Position numbers and translations under genes: made by a program. From Bdellovibrionales bacterium (GTDB taxonomy: Bacteria; Bdellovibrionota; FAC87; UBA2466), in NCBI GenBank assembly GCA_009692515.1, contig SHZA01000013.1, positions 1-48,852 on the forward strand: DNA of 48,852 nt, given 5' to 3'. The notes under the pieces are model-generated. The model was not told the origin of the DNA. It worked only from the letters and a program-made list of their open reading frames with translations, and searched no databases. Each line of letters begins with the position of its first letter. Within the stretch, counting starts at the first letter, position 1. Positions 25,186 through 33,415 of the stretch are shown here, in pieces.

Positions 25186-26751
25186 ATGAAATATTTTGGA
25201 ATATTAGGATTATCTCTTTTGCTCATGGGACTAATTTCTGGCTGTGGCAGGGTCGGTTCGGATGAGAGAGAGGCTTTACGTGACCTAATCAAGTCGATTC
25301 CAAAGATCCACTCAGAGACTCCACATCCTAGAGATACTATCTTTCCCGAATCTATTATTGAATCTAAAGGCAATACAAATGGAGAACCGACTTACGATCG
25401 TAGTGAGATGCACGAGAGCGTTTCGACATTTGAGCAATTGCTGGCATTTGATCCCAATTCTGATGTCCTCTGGCCAGGTTCGGTGTTTCAGGGAGGTACC
25501 TTGCAGTCCGGTTTATTGAGACCGGTGCCATTAAAGGGTTCGCCTTCCCACATTACTATAACCCATTTATCAATGCCTCAAGTCGTAACCTACGAAGCTC
25601 ATATCCACAATCCTTCACAAACTACAGTTAACCAAGCCATCCAAAAGCTTCTCGCTCAAGATATCGACGGCAATAATAACGCTCAAGCTAGTTTCATGAT
25701 TCAGAATTTTAGTTCATTGGAGCAGGGGTTAACTCAGATTGGGCTCTCTGAAAAGTGGATGGATCGGGAGGCGAGAGCTGCTTTGAATAGTCCAGCCTCG
25801 TCAAAAAAGAATAATTTTATCGTTAAGTTTACCCAAAACTATTATACCGCCTCTGTTCCTCAGCCAAGAACTCCGGAGGCCATTTTTGCAAGGACTACTA
25901 AAGTTGAAGATGCAAAAGGGTTTATGTACGGAGCTAATCCGGCCCTGAATATAGAAAATAATCCTCCTATGTATATTTCGTCTGTCAATTATGGACAAAC
26001 GATGATCTTTACTTTTTCTTCAGATGTTGAGTCCTCTCACATGAAAACTATCTTGGAGAGGGCATTCAATGGGGCTGTAAAGAACGGTAGCATTCAGGCC
26101 ACAGAGGTGGAACAAAATCTTTTGAACTCCTTTGAGATAAAGGTGTTGATCCTAGGCGGCCCCGTGGGATCTACGGTTGATTTGTTGATTGGGAATAAAA
26201 CAAACGAAATCAATAATAGGATTACCAGAGGGGCTCACTTTTCACGAATGTCACCAGGAGTGCCTATCTCCTATATAGCCCGTTATTTAAATGGTGACGA
26301 TACCGCTAATTTAAGTTTTACAACCCGATATGAAGTTCACACTAGCCGTCCGATACCTATAAAAAACTTTCAGTTAACTTTTAATACCCTAGATGATGAC
26401 AAAGATGATCAAGAGGCTGTTGAAGTATGGCTAACCAAAGATAATCAGATTATTTATGTTGGGACCTTCGCGAATGGAATAAAGTGGCCCAATGAAACAA
26501 CAAATATATTTACCCTTCCTATCTATGAAAACACTACCCTTGGTCTTAATGGGTGTAACGGAGTGAAACTTAGAATTAAAAAACGTCCCATAGGTTCTGA
26601 ACATGGGGCTGGATGGAATATGGCTCTCGGGCTTATTGTAAATCTGGAGAATGGTGTGGGTTATAATGCTTTGAAACGAGAAGATGTAGAGCCCAAACAC
26701 TGGGGTGACGGTCACGATTATGATCGTACCTTCACGCTGCAGTGTAAATAA
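25186..26751 (+). CDS. Lipoprotein of the thiol-activated (cholesterol-dependent) cytolysin family
   Basis: 521 aa. Lipoprotein signal with lipobox LISGC, Cys20. The family's core is recognisable: LAFDPNSDVLWPGSVFQGG (the WPG entry of domains 1/2), FTQNYYTASVPQP, NPPMYISSVNYGQTMIFTF, a VLILGGPVGS segment and the PISYIARYLNGDD-TANLSFTTRYE boundary before domain 4. Domain 4 (about 395-521) has LTFNTLDDDKDDQEAV. In place of the Cys-containing undecapeptide it has RPIGSEHGAGWN after KLRIKK. Classical members oligomerise on sterol membranes and make large pores. Gram-negative CDC-like members are known but poorly studied. Lipid anchoring and loss of the undecapeptide Cys suggest a different membrane target. 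The gene stands alone next to tRNA-Pro. Confidence 0.8.
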   Translation: MKYFGILGLSLLLMGLISGCGRVGSDEREALRDLIKSIPKIHSETPHPRDTIFPESIIESKGNTNGEPTYDRSEMHESVSTFEQLLAFDPNSDVLWPGSVFQGGTLQSGLLRPVPLKGSPSHITITHLSMPQVVTYEAHIHNPSQTTVNQAIQKLLAQDIDGNNNAQASFMIQNFSSLEQGLTQIGLSEKWMDREARAALNSPASSKKNNFIVKFTQNYYTASVPQPRTPEAIFARTTKVEDAKGFMYGANPALNIENNPPMYISSVNYGQTMIFTFSSDVESSHMKTILERAFNGAVKNGSIQATEVEQNLLNSFEIKVLILGGPVGSTVDLLIGNKTNEINNRITRGAHFSRMSPGVPISYIARYLNGDDTANLSFTTRYEVHTSRPIPIKNFQLTFNTLDDDKDDQEAVEVWLTKDNQIIYVGTFANGIKWPNETTNIFTLPIYENTTLGLNGCNGVKLRIKKRPIGSEHGAGWNMALGLIVNLENGVGYNALKREDVEPKHWGDGHDYDRTFTLQCK

Positions 26752-26842
26752 TAGGCTCTACTTCATTAAAGGGGGCATGAGGCCCTTGACTACGATTTTG
26801 AAGAGCCACAGGTTAAGCAATCGGAATTTTTAGAGATTTATG

Positions 26843-26916
26843 GTCGGGGCGGCGAGATTCGAACTCACGACCCTCTGCTCCCAAAGCAGATGCGCTAGCC
26901 AGCTGCGCCACGCCCC
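26843..26916 (-). tRNA. tRNA-Pro (UGG)
   Basis: Read on the minus strand: acceptor CGGGGCG/CGCCCCG, D arm GCGC...GCGC, anticodon stem TCTGC/GCAGA with loop TTTGGGA (anticodon TGG), T arm GTGAG-TTCGAAT-CTCGC, discriminator A. CCA is not encoded. All stems are fully paired. Confidence 0.95.
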
Positions 26917-27051
26917 GTACGAGAAAAACTTATCGTATCTCTAATCGTTTGGCAATAAACGCAATAGAAAAGAAATAGGTACTAAATGATAGGGGTATGC
27001 AGCCCCTCAATTAAAAATCTAGTTATCTAGTCCAAATCATCCAATGAATTG

Positions 27052-27459
27052 TTATTGAATATCTAAAATGGGCCGAAGCTGGTCATTTATCTTACGATTG
27101 TCTCCCTTTCCGTCATTCCCGAAGTCTTTGTAATATTTTTGATCAAAGATAGTGAACCTTAAGTTTCGATCGCTTCCGGGAAGATTCCCGTAGGCCCGAA
27201 TCGAAGAATAGTAACTCGGATTATCTTCCCTAAAAAATTGATAACTAGGTTTGTTAGATTCCTCATGGCACTTATTACAGAATTCTCTATCCACTCTAGT
27301 AGGGCCAGTCATTCCATGTTGAGGAACTAAACCGTTGGCTTGATTAGTAGTTGGAGCAACGGCTACTACATTGCCACTTTTGTCCCACTCAGATTCCAAA
27401 GATGATGGACCCTTCTTAGCGCCAGCATCTTCTGTTGGAAAATAGCCATTTGTGGAATT
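27052..27459 (-). pseudogene. Beheaded gene with a CxxCH haem motif
   Basis: The frame runs from a stop at 27460-27462 to the stop at 27052 without any ATG. The only usable start, TTG 27399, lies inside apparently coding sequence (NGYFPTEDAGAKKGPSSLESE). Downstream is REFCNKCHEESNKPS, a c-type haem CxxCH motif, then a 65-residue tail with YYSSIRAYGNLPGSDRNL. This looks like the C-terminal end of an exported cytochrome-like protein whose 5' part, including the signal peptide needed for haem attachment, has been lost. It lies only 20 bp behind the pit gene, on the same strand, and next to tRNA-Pro, a common site of rearrangement. Confidence 0.6.
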
Positions 27460-27481
27460 TTAAGTTTAAAAAAAGAAATGA

Positions 27482-28477
27482 TTAACGAGCTAGGTACTTG
27501 CCCACCCACCAAGTGAAAGCTGAAATAGAACCCGCTGCTGGAATTGTTAAGATCCACGCCCACACAATCCGTTCTGCGACTCCCCATCGTACCGCCGATA
27601 CTTTAGTCACAGAGCCTACGCCAATAATAGATCCTGTAATGGTATGAGTGGTCGATACTGGAATGCCTAATCCTGTGGCCAAAAATAGAGTGATGGCCCC
27701 GGCAGTTTCTGCGCAGAATCCACCTACGGGTCGAAGTTTTGTAATTTTCATTCCCATAGTTTTTACAATTCTCCAACCACCAAATAAAGTTCCTAGTCCC
27801 ATGGCTGCATGACAGCTAAGTACAATCCATAGGGGTACATTAAATTCTTTTCCTAGTTTCCCGGTGGAAAATAGTAGAACGGCAATAATTCCCATAGTTT
27901 TTTGAGCATCATTACCACCATGACCAATGCTGTAAAGTGAAGCCGATACTAGTTGAAGCCTACGAAACCACTTATCTACTCTTCGAGGTGGGCTTTTAAA
28001 TAACAATCTGATGACTGCGGTCATGAAGATAAAGCCTAAGATCATTCCAAACATTGGAGATAAAACAATCGAAGCTCCAATTTTCGCAAAACCTGCTGCA
28101 TTGATTCCGGAAACCCCTACTTTTGCTATCGCCGCTCCAGCTAAACCACCAATCAAAGCATGAGATGAACTAGACGGAATTCCATAATACCAAGTAATCA
28201 AATTCCAAACGATGGCTCCAATCAATGCTGCAAAAATAAGTAGAGGATCAATAATAGAGGGATTTATTACCCCTTTTCCAATCGTCTTAGCCACATGAAG
28301 ATCAAAAACCAAGAACGCAATAAAATTAAAAAAGGCTGCCCAAACCACGGCCCATTGCGGTTTTAAAACTCTAGTAGAAACAATAGTCGCAATGGAGTTT
28401 GCGGCATCGTGAAAGCCATTAATAAAATCAAAAATTAAAGCCAAAACAATCGTAACAAGAACTAAAGAAAATTCCAT
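27482..28477 (-). CDS. pit: Inorganic phosphate transporter, PiT family
   Basis: 331 aa, secondary transporter for phosphate (usually as metal-phosphate with H+ or Na+). The family's duplicated signature appears as DFINGFHDAANSIATIVSTR near the N-terminus and VSASLYSIGHGGNDAQKTMG in the middle, with further motifs GIPSSSSHALIGGL and GIPVSTTHTITGSIIG. About ten membrane segments are visible. ATG 28477 was chosen because AAGGGGG lies 6 bp upstream; the frame extends 22 codons further into the previous gene. The DUF47 gene starts upstream with a 16-bp gap, so the two form an operon. Confidence 0.95.
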   Translation of the reverse strand: MEFSLVLVTIVLALIFDFINGFHDAANSIATIVSTRVLKPQWAVVWAAFFNFIAFLVFDLHVAKTIGKGVINPSIIDPLLIFAALIGAIVWNLITWYYGIPSSSSHALIGGLAGAAIAKVGVSGINAAGFAKIGASIVLSPMFGMILGFIFMTAVIRLLFKSPPRRVDKWFRRLQLVSASLYSIGHGGNDAQKTMGIIAVLLFSTGKLGKEFNVPLWIVLSCHAAMGLGTLFGGWRIVKTMGMKITKLRPVGGFCAETAGAITLFLATGLGIPVSTTHTITGSIIGVGSVTKVSAVRWGVAERIVWAWILTIPAAGSISAFTWWVGKYLAR

Positions 28478-28493
28478 AGCGAGCCCCCTTTCT

Positions 28494-29120
28494 TTAAGCG
28501 TATTCCAGGACAATGCCCTCAATAATATTAGCCACATCTTCACAAAGATCGGTTACAGTTTCTAAGATTTCATAAATCTCTTTGAGTTTGATCAATTGCT
28601 TAATGTCATTTTCTTCTCTGAAAAGTTTGGCAACTGCAGCTCTCAAAATATGATCTGCTTCATTTTCCAAACGATTTATCTCTACACAAATTTTCTTAAT
28701 CGCGTTTGGGTTTTTTAAATTATCTAAGGCACCAACAGCGGCCTGAACTTTTTGTGCTGATTGCACACAAATCTCGGCCAATTCTCTTCCTTCATGCGGC
28801 ATGTGTTTTATTTCGTAGAGAAAAATTCTCTGGGCGGCAGCATCAATAAAATCTAAAACATCATCCAAAGTGCTCACTAGTTTGTGAATATCTTCTCGAT
28901 CTAGAGGGGTAATAAAAGTTTCGTGAAGAAGGTCCATTGTGGAATGGGTAATTTCATCCCCTTTGTGTTCAATATCTTTAATATTTCGAACACGTTTTTC
29001 GCTTTCATCTAAATGAGCTAAAAGCTCCCGAAATTCAATCGCCGCTTCGGTAATGTGCGTTGAAAGACCTTTAAAAAGATCAAAGAATTTACCCTCTTTA
29101 GGAAGAAATCCACCAAACAT
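28494..29120 (-). CDS. DUF47/PhoU-like Pit accessory protein
   Basis: 208 aa, all alpha-helical. Contains the family's helix patterns RNIKDIEHKGDEITHSTMDLL, TPLDREDIHKLVSTLDDVLDFIDAAA and RLENEADHILRAAVAKLF, ending with ILETVTDLCEDVANIIEGIVLE. PhoU-like DUF47 proteins sit next to pit genes and regulate or stabilise phosphate uptake. Normal length, cytoplasmic. First gene of the two-gene operon with pit. Confidence 0.93.
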   Translation of the reverse strand: MFGGFLPKEGKFFDLFKGLSTHITEAAIEFRELLAHLDESEKRVRNIKDIEHKGDEITHSTMDLLHETFITPLDREDIHKLVSTLDDVLDFIDAAAQRIFLYEIKHMPHEGRELAEICVQSAQKVQAAVGALDNLKNPNAIKKICVEINRLENEADHILRAAVAKLFREENDIKQLIKLKEIYEILETVTDLCEDVANIIEGIVLEYA

Positions 29121-29206
29121 TTAAAACCTCCATGGTTATGAATAGACTGTTCATCGTATAGAGTTTTAGATGAGTTATTTCAATCTCTATCTGTGTTATG
29201 TTTGTG

Positions 29207-30349
29207 TTAGGCAATAGACGAAAGTACTTCGGGGCGAAGTTTAATAAAACGGGTTAGATCCTTAGAGCTATTATCAATAACAAGTTCACTCAAAATACGA
29301 CCCACTATAGGGGAGAATTTAAAGCCATGGCCCGAAAAACCTGCCGCAAATAAAACCTGATCAAAATTGGGATGCCTGTCTATTATGAAGTGTTCATCAG
29401 GAGTCATCGTATACATACAAACGGAACCCTCCGTAGGATTAGGGTCTATTTCTGGCATCACTGCAGATAAAAAAGGAATGAGTTCACCGATATCTTGCGG
29501 CTTTATTTTTCTATCCAGTTTATCTAGATTCCTAATTTTTTCTCCTGGCTTATGAATCGCAATTTTAAAATCACGAGACCCTGAATAAGGGGGAAAACCA
29601 TAAACAAACCCATAAGGCATATCGAAGGCGAAACAGGACTTAATATGATTCACGGTAGACCTATCTTTTTTTCGAAACCAAAATTGGGTCACTCGATGAA
29701 TCTGTAATTTCAAATTAAGATCTTTGAGAAGCAATGACGTCCAAGGTCCAGCTGTAATCACAAGTTTCTTGGCCGTTATTTTTTCTGTTTTTGTTTGAAT
29801 CCATACCTTTTCGCCCTCGATTCCCCAGGATAAACAAGACTCTTCAAATCGTAATTGAGCCCCCATTTGAGTTGCTATTTTCAAGTGCGCAGAAATACAT
29901 TTCTCAACCTCTAAAAAACCTGCTCCTGGCTCCTGAAGTCCTATGAAAGAATTTGGGATTTTAAAGGAAGAATTCCATTCTTGAGATTGCTCTAGATTTA
30001 ATTCATTGAGTGTGAGCTGAAATTTATCACGGGAGTTTTTTATTCCCATTAAAATTGGGCTATCTGGCCTCCCAAAAATTGTTAAACCCGTTTTGTGAAA
30101 TAGTTTTTGTGCCGATTCTTTTTCAAGCTCTTCCCATAATTCATAACTTCGATGAAGAAGGGGTACATAATCTGGGTGTTCAAAGTAGGCCTTTCGAATC
30201 AGTCGAGTTTTTCCATGGGAACTTCCTAAGGAATGGGCCTCAGTAAATTGCTCCACCCCCAATACTTTGACACCTTTTTTGGCAAGATGGTAAATGGCAC
30301 TACTCCCCATTCCGCCAAGCCCTAAAACAATCACGTCCAGATTCGCCAT
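29207..30349 (-). CDS. FAD-dependent amine oxidase, N-methyltryptophan/sarcosine oxidase family
   Basis: 380 aa from ATG 30349. Begins with the Rossmann FAD motif VIVLGLGGMGSSAIYHLAKKG and the family feature EAHSLGSSHGKTRLIRKAY. A C-terminal SVCMYTMTPDEHFIIDRHP holds the Cys that binds FAD covalently in monomeric sarcosine oxidase and E. coli SolA. GFSGHGFKFSP closes the FAD site. It oxidises a secondary amine, releasing H2O2 and formaldehyde; which N-methyl amino acid is used is not certain. An upstream ATG at 30385 adds 12 residues before the Rossmann strand and was rejected. Divergent from lipB. Confidence 0.88.
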   Translation of the reverse strand: MANLDVIVLGLGGMGSSAIYHLAKKGVKVLGVEQFTEAHSLGSSHGKTRLIRKAYFEHPDYVPLLHRSYELWEELEKESAQKLFHKTGLTIFGRPDSPILMGIKNSRDKFQLTLNELNLEQSQEWNSSFKIPNSFIGLQEPGAGFLEVEKCISAHLKIATQMGAQLRFEESCLSWGIEGEKVWIQTKTEKITAKKLVITAGPWTSLLLKDLNLKLQIHRVTQFWFRKKDRSTVNHIKSCFAFDMPYGFVYGFPPYSGSRDFKIAIHKPGEKIRNLDKLDRKIKPQDIGELIPFLSAVMPEIDPNPTEGSVCMYTMTPDEHFIIDRHPNFDQVLFAAGFSGHGFKFSPIVGRILSELVIDNSSKDLTRFIKLRPEVLSSIA

Positions 30350-30442
30350 GAACCTGATTCTGGCTAGTGCAATTGAAAGATTCAACTTTTTTAAAGTTTC
30401 ACCCCCTAGCTGAGAAGCTAGAGCCGTGTTAATAGCTGAGAT

Positions 30443-31102
30443 ATGCAGTGGGAAATTCTGATTAATAGAAACATCTCTTGGAATGATCTAGAGGCTAAAC
30501 AACGAGAATTAATGACCAAGGTCCATGAAAACAAACACATGGCCTATCTAATGGTGTCGGAACCCTCGCCTACTTTTACCTTTGGTCGTAATTCTAATCC
30601 CAAAGATCTCTTATGGTCTGAAACATTACTGTCTGAAAACAGGGTACAGATTGCGCCTGTCTCACGAGGAGGCCAATGGACCTATCATGGGCCGGGCCAA
30701 CTCTTGGTCTATCCCATTCTCCACCTACCTAGTTGGGGCTATTCCACAAAATCTGTCAGGGCTTTTTTAGAGGATTTCAGACAGGGGACTCATCAAGCTC
30801 TGAGTGCCTTAGGTTGCTATGATTTAACTTCAGGAGAGCCCTTTGGAATTTATAGAGAAAACAAAAAGTTAGTTTCTTTCGGTCTAGCTTTTGAAAGATC
30901 TATCTCCTCCCATGGATTAGCCCTTTACTACCAAGATCAATCTCACTTTTTCAGTGGAATCACTCCCTGTGGTGTTTTTCAGGGAGTCACCACCCATCTG
31001 CTTCACACTTTATCGACGACACCCTCTTGGAACGACGTGGCAAAGATCATGACATTACACATAAAAAATCATTTCAGTTTGAGATTAAGTCAGGTACTCT
31101 AA
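30443..31102 (+). CDS. lipB: Lipoyl(octanoyl) transferase
   Basis: 219 aa. Transfers octanoyl from acyl carrier protein to lipoyl domains of dehydrogenase complexes. Key parts: FTFGRNSNPKDL, SRGGQWTYHGPGQLLVYPI, ENKKLVSFGLAFE with the acyl-binding Lys, SSHGLALYY and SGITPCGVFQG with catalytic Cys176. LipB is about 213 aa in E. coli. No lipA gene is adjacent. A dsbA-like gene follows after 38 bp and may be co-transcribed. Confidence 0.95.
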   Translation: MQWEILINRNISWNDLEAKQRELMTKVHENKHMAYLMVSEPSPTFTFGRNSNPKDLLWSETLLSENRVQIAPVSRGGQWTYHGPGQLLVYPILHLPSWGYSTKSVRAFLEDFRQGTHQALSALGCYDLTSGEPFGIYRENKKLVSFGLAFERSISSHGLALYYQDQSHFFSGITPCGVFQGVTTHLLHTLSTTPSWNDVAKIMTLHIKNHFSLRLSQVL

Positions 31103-31140
31103 CCCTAGTTTTTAATTCCTTTTCTTAATAGGAGACTCTT

Positions 31141-32220
31141 ATGTTTATAAAAAACGGTAGTGAATATTCACTAGAAAAAAACAACAAGGGCAATGTCACC
31201 ATTTATGCGTTGTGTGTAGTGGTGGGAGTTGTCGTCGGAATTTTAGCGGGAATGGCCTTCTCTGGAGGAATCGGCTCTTCAGGTGGCGATCCTGTGATTG
31301 CTCAATATAACGGTAAATCTATCCGAGCTTCTGAAGTCTTTGGACAGGTTAAAACTAGATTATTTGATCTTGAAGAAGAAACTTTCAGAACTAAAGAAAC
31401 GGCTATCAATGAATTTGTTGATAAACAGATTTTAGAAGCTGAAGCAAAAAAAGCGAATCTTCCTATAGAACAATTTATTGATAGCAAGGTAGGTGGGGCG
31501 CCTGTTGAAGTTACAGAGAAGGAGATTGAAACTTTCTTAGCCTCTAAAGGATTAAACCTCAAAGATCCTCGCATTAAAAAAGAGGATGTTCGCGAATATC
31601 TTAAATATCGTCAAAAGTTTGAAAAAAGACAGGTTTACGTTGCACAACTTCGTGAAGCTGCAAAGGTAAAGATTTTGGTTAAGGAGCCTGAGTCTCCTAA
31701 AATGAATGTGGCCACAGATGGTTTTCCATCATGGGGAAATGCTAAAGCACCTGTCACGGTCGTAGAATTCTCCGATTTTCAGTGCCCATTCTGTTCTAGA
31801 GTGGTTCCCACTATTGATCGAATCAAAAAAGAATTTGGACCCGATAAGGTTCGAATTGTTTTTAGAGATATGCCGCTTCCAAATCATAATCGCGCCATGC
31901 CGGCTAGTTTAGCCGCACGCTGTGCGAATGAGCAGGGTAAATTCTGGGAGATGCACAATGCTCTTTTTGAAAATCAAACTAAACTGGAAGACAAAGATCT
32001 TAAAGACTACGCTAAAAACGTAGGACTTGATCTTGTAAAATTCAGTGACTGTTTTGATAACAAAAAGTATATTGCAGACCTAGAAAAAGGCCGCATCGAA
32101 GTTGAAAAACTTGGAATTGCTGCAACTCCATCTTTCCTAATCAATGGAGTCCTTCTACAAGGGGCTCAACCCTTTGAAAAATTCAAAGAGAAAATTGATA
32201 AGGCCGCTAAACACGGTTGA
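31141..32220 (+). CDS. Membrane-anchored DsbA-family thiol:disulfide oxidoreductase
   Basis: 359 aa. Short cytoplasmic N-terminus, one membrane helix (about 20-42), then a SurA-like helical region (about 50-180: IAQYNGKSIRASEVF, TAINEFVDKQILEAEAKKAN). The C-terminal thioredoxin_4 domain (about 190-359) contains VEFSDFQCPFCSRV with Cys215 and Cys218, and GIAATPSFLINGVLLQG with the cis-Pro. The fusion of a chaperone-like and a DsbA domain is known in deltaproteobacteria. It probably acts in periplasmic disulfide chemistry during folding. A strong terminator follows. Confidence 0.9.
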   Translation: MFIKNGSEYSLEKNNKGNVTIYALCVVVGVVVGILAGMAFSGGIGSSGGDPVIAQYNGKSIRASEVFGQVKTRLFDLEEETFRTKETAINEFVDKQILEAEAKKANLPIEQFIDSKVGGAPVEVTEKEIETFLASKGLNLKDPRIKKEDVREYLKYRQKFEKRQVYVAQLREAAKVKILVKEPESPKMNVATDGFPSWGNAKAPVTVVEFSDFQCPFCSRVVPTIDRIKKEFGPDKVRIVFRDMPLPNHNRAMPASLAARCANEQGKFWEMHNALFENQTKLEDKDLKDYAKNVGLDLVKFSDCFDNKKYIADLEKGRIEVEKLGIAATPSFLINGVLLQGAQPFEKFKEKIDKAAKHG

Positions 32221-32243
32221 AACTATTTTTTTAAACTTAGAGA

Positions 32244-32275
32244 GCCTGCTTACTCAAAGGTAAGCAGGCTTTTTT
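32244..32275 (+). terminator. Rho-independent terminator after the dsbA-like gene
   Basis: A perfect 10-bp stem GCCTGCTTAC / GTAAGCAGGC around TCAAAG, followed by TTTTTT (32270-32275), 23 bp past the stop codon. Confidence 0.95.
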
Positions 32276-32347
32276 ATTTCCTTATCAAACCTCATTTAAG
32301 GTTCTAAAAAATAAAAATTTTTAAAGGGTTTGACTGGTGTCCCACTA

Positions 32348-33397
32348 TCATTTTTTTTCTAGCAATGCTTTTTGTAGTTCTGTAGCTAGAAAATGGTGCC
32401 CTGCTTTATTTAAGTGATCATCTAGTAAAAAATAATCATCTACCCTAAAAGAGACATCTAGGACCGTTGCTTTAGGAAACGCCTCACTTACCAATGTGAC
32501 AAAATTATAAAATTTATTTTCTTCCCATGATTTTGAATTTATATAAAAAATAATTAACTTTTTATTTTTTATCTGTGGAAACAACCCTAGTACCTTAACT
32601 AATCCTTTAAGGTGAGGTGTGAAATTAAGATAGGTCTCAGTATTATGTTTTTGTATTTTTGTATTTTGAAATAGGCTATTACCGATTCCTAAAATATTAA
32701 AGTTAGCCATGTTATGAAGAGCATGTAAAACACTTCTATAATTTATAGAATAGGGTTTTCTCTCTGGGAACATGCTTTGGAATCGCTCTTTTGGTGTTTG
32801 TTGGGGGGGTGAGTTTAGGAGCAGGTTTTCCTGTAAATCGTTGTCACAGTATTGAAGGATAATCGTTTCGATGTTAGAAAACATAGGGTTATTAACCAAG
32901 CGCTTTAGCTCTCGATAGGTTCCATAACTGGAAACCCCTAAGTTAATCACCGGTCTTTTTATTAATTCTGATAGGACTGCTGAGAAGGTCTCATCATCAT
33001 TGACTCCCCAGCCCATAGTGAAGGAATCACCAATAGTTGCTATCAAGTGATTATGATAGTGTTCACGATTAGAGTATTTACGACCCCATTTATCAAAAGT
33101 AAGTACCGTATCGAATTCTATGTTTTTAAAATAACACCTTCCCTCAGTGGGAACATAAATAAGATCTGGATCAAAGGACACACAACTAAAAGTGCTTTGC
33201 CACAAACTTCTATATTCTTCCAGATAAAAATTTCTCTGTAGCTTTAAGAAAGGGTTAAATCTTAGACCTGCATAACCTATACCCAGCCTTACAAAGGCCA
33301 CCTCTAAAGATAGTACCATTAAAAGAAAAGTAAGCAGGGAAAAGCAAAGGCATGAGGCCTTTGCTAATATCCTTATTATTTCTCTGGGATTTCTCAA
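32348..33397 (-). CDS. SGNH/GDSL-type hydrolase-like membrane protein
   Basis: 349 aa. An N-terminal membrane helix (about 14-36) is followed by an SGNH fold: block I ATIGDSFTMGWGVND with the nucleophile Ser, block II near VINLGVSSYGTY with Gly, block III QYCDNDLQEN with Asn, and block V LDDHLNKAGHHF with catalytic Asp and His. The enzyme would act on an ester outside the membrane; related proteins de-O-acetylate or acylate surface polysaccharides. It lies 18 bp behind pyrG on the same strand, so the kdsB-pyrG-SGNH set is probably one transcript, which suggests a cell-surface glycan role. Substrate unknown. Confidence 0.8.
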   Translation of the reverse strand: MRNPREIIRILAKASCLCFSLLTFLLMVLSLEVAFVRLGIGYAGLRFNPFLKLQRNFYLEEYRSLWQSTFSCVSFDPDLIYVPTEGRCYFKNIEFDTVLTFDKWGRKYSNREHYHNHLIATIGDSFTMGWGVNDDETFSAVLSELIKRPVINLGVSSYGTYRELKRLVNNPMFSNIETIILQYCDNDLQENLLLNSPPQQTPKERFQSMFPERKPYSINYRSVLHALHNMANFNILGIGNSLFQNTKIQKHNTETYLNFTPHLKGLVKVLGLFPQIKNKKLIIFYINSKSWEENKFYNFVTLVSEAFPKATVLDVSFRVDDYFLLDDHLNKAGHHFLATELQKALLEKK

Positions 33398-33415
33398 TAT
33401 CTAATCGTTCTACTT

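Noticed and set aside
27366-27587. 73-aa minus-strand ORF
   Set aside because: Overlaps the end of pit and the beheaded gene in another frame; no ribosome site.
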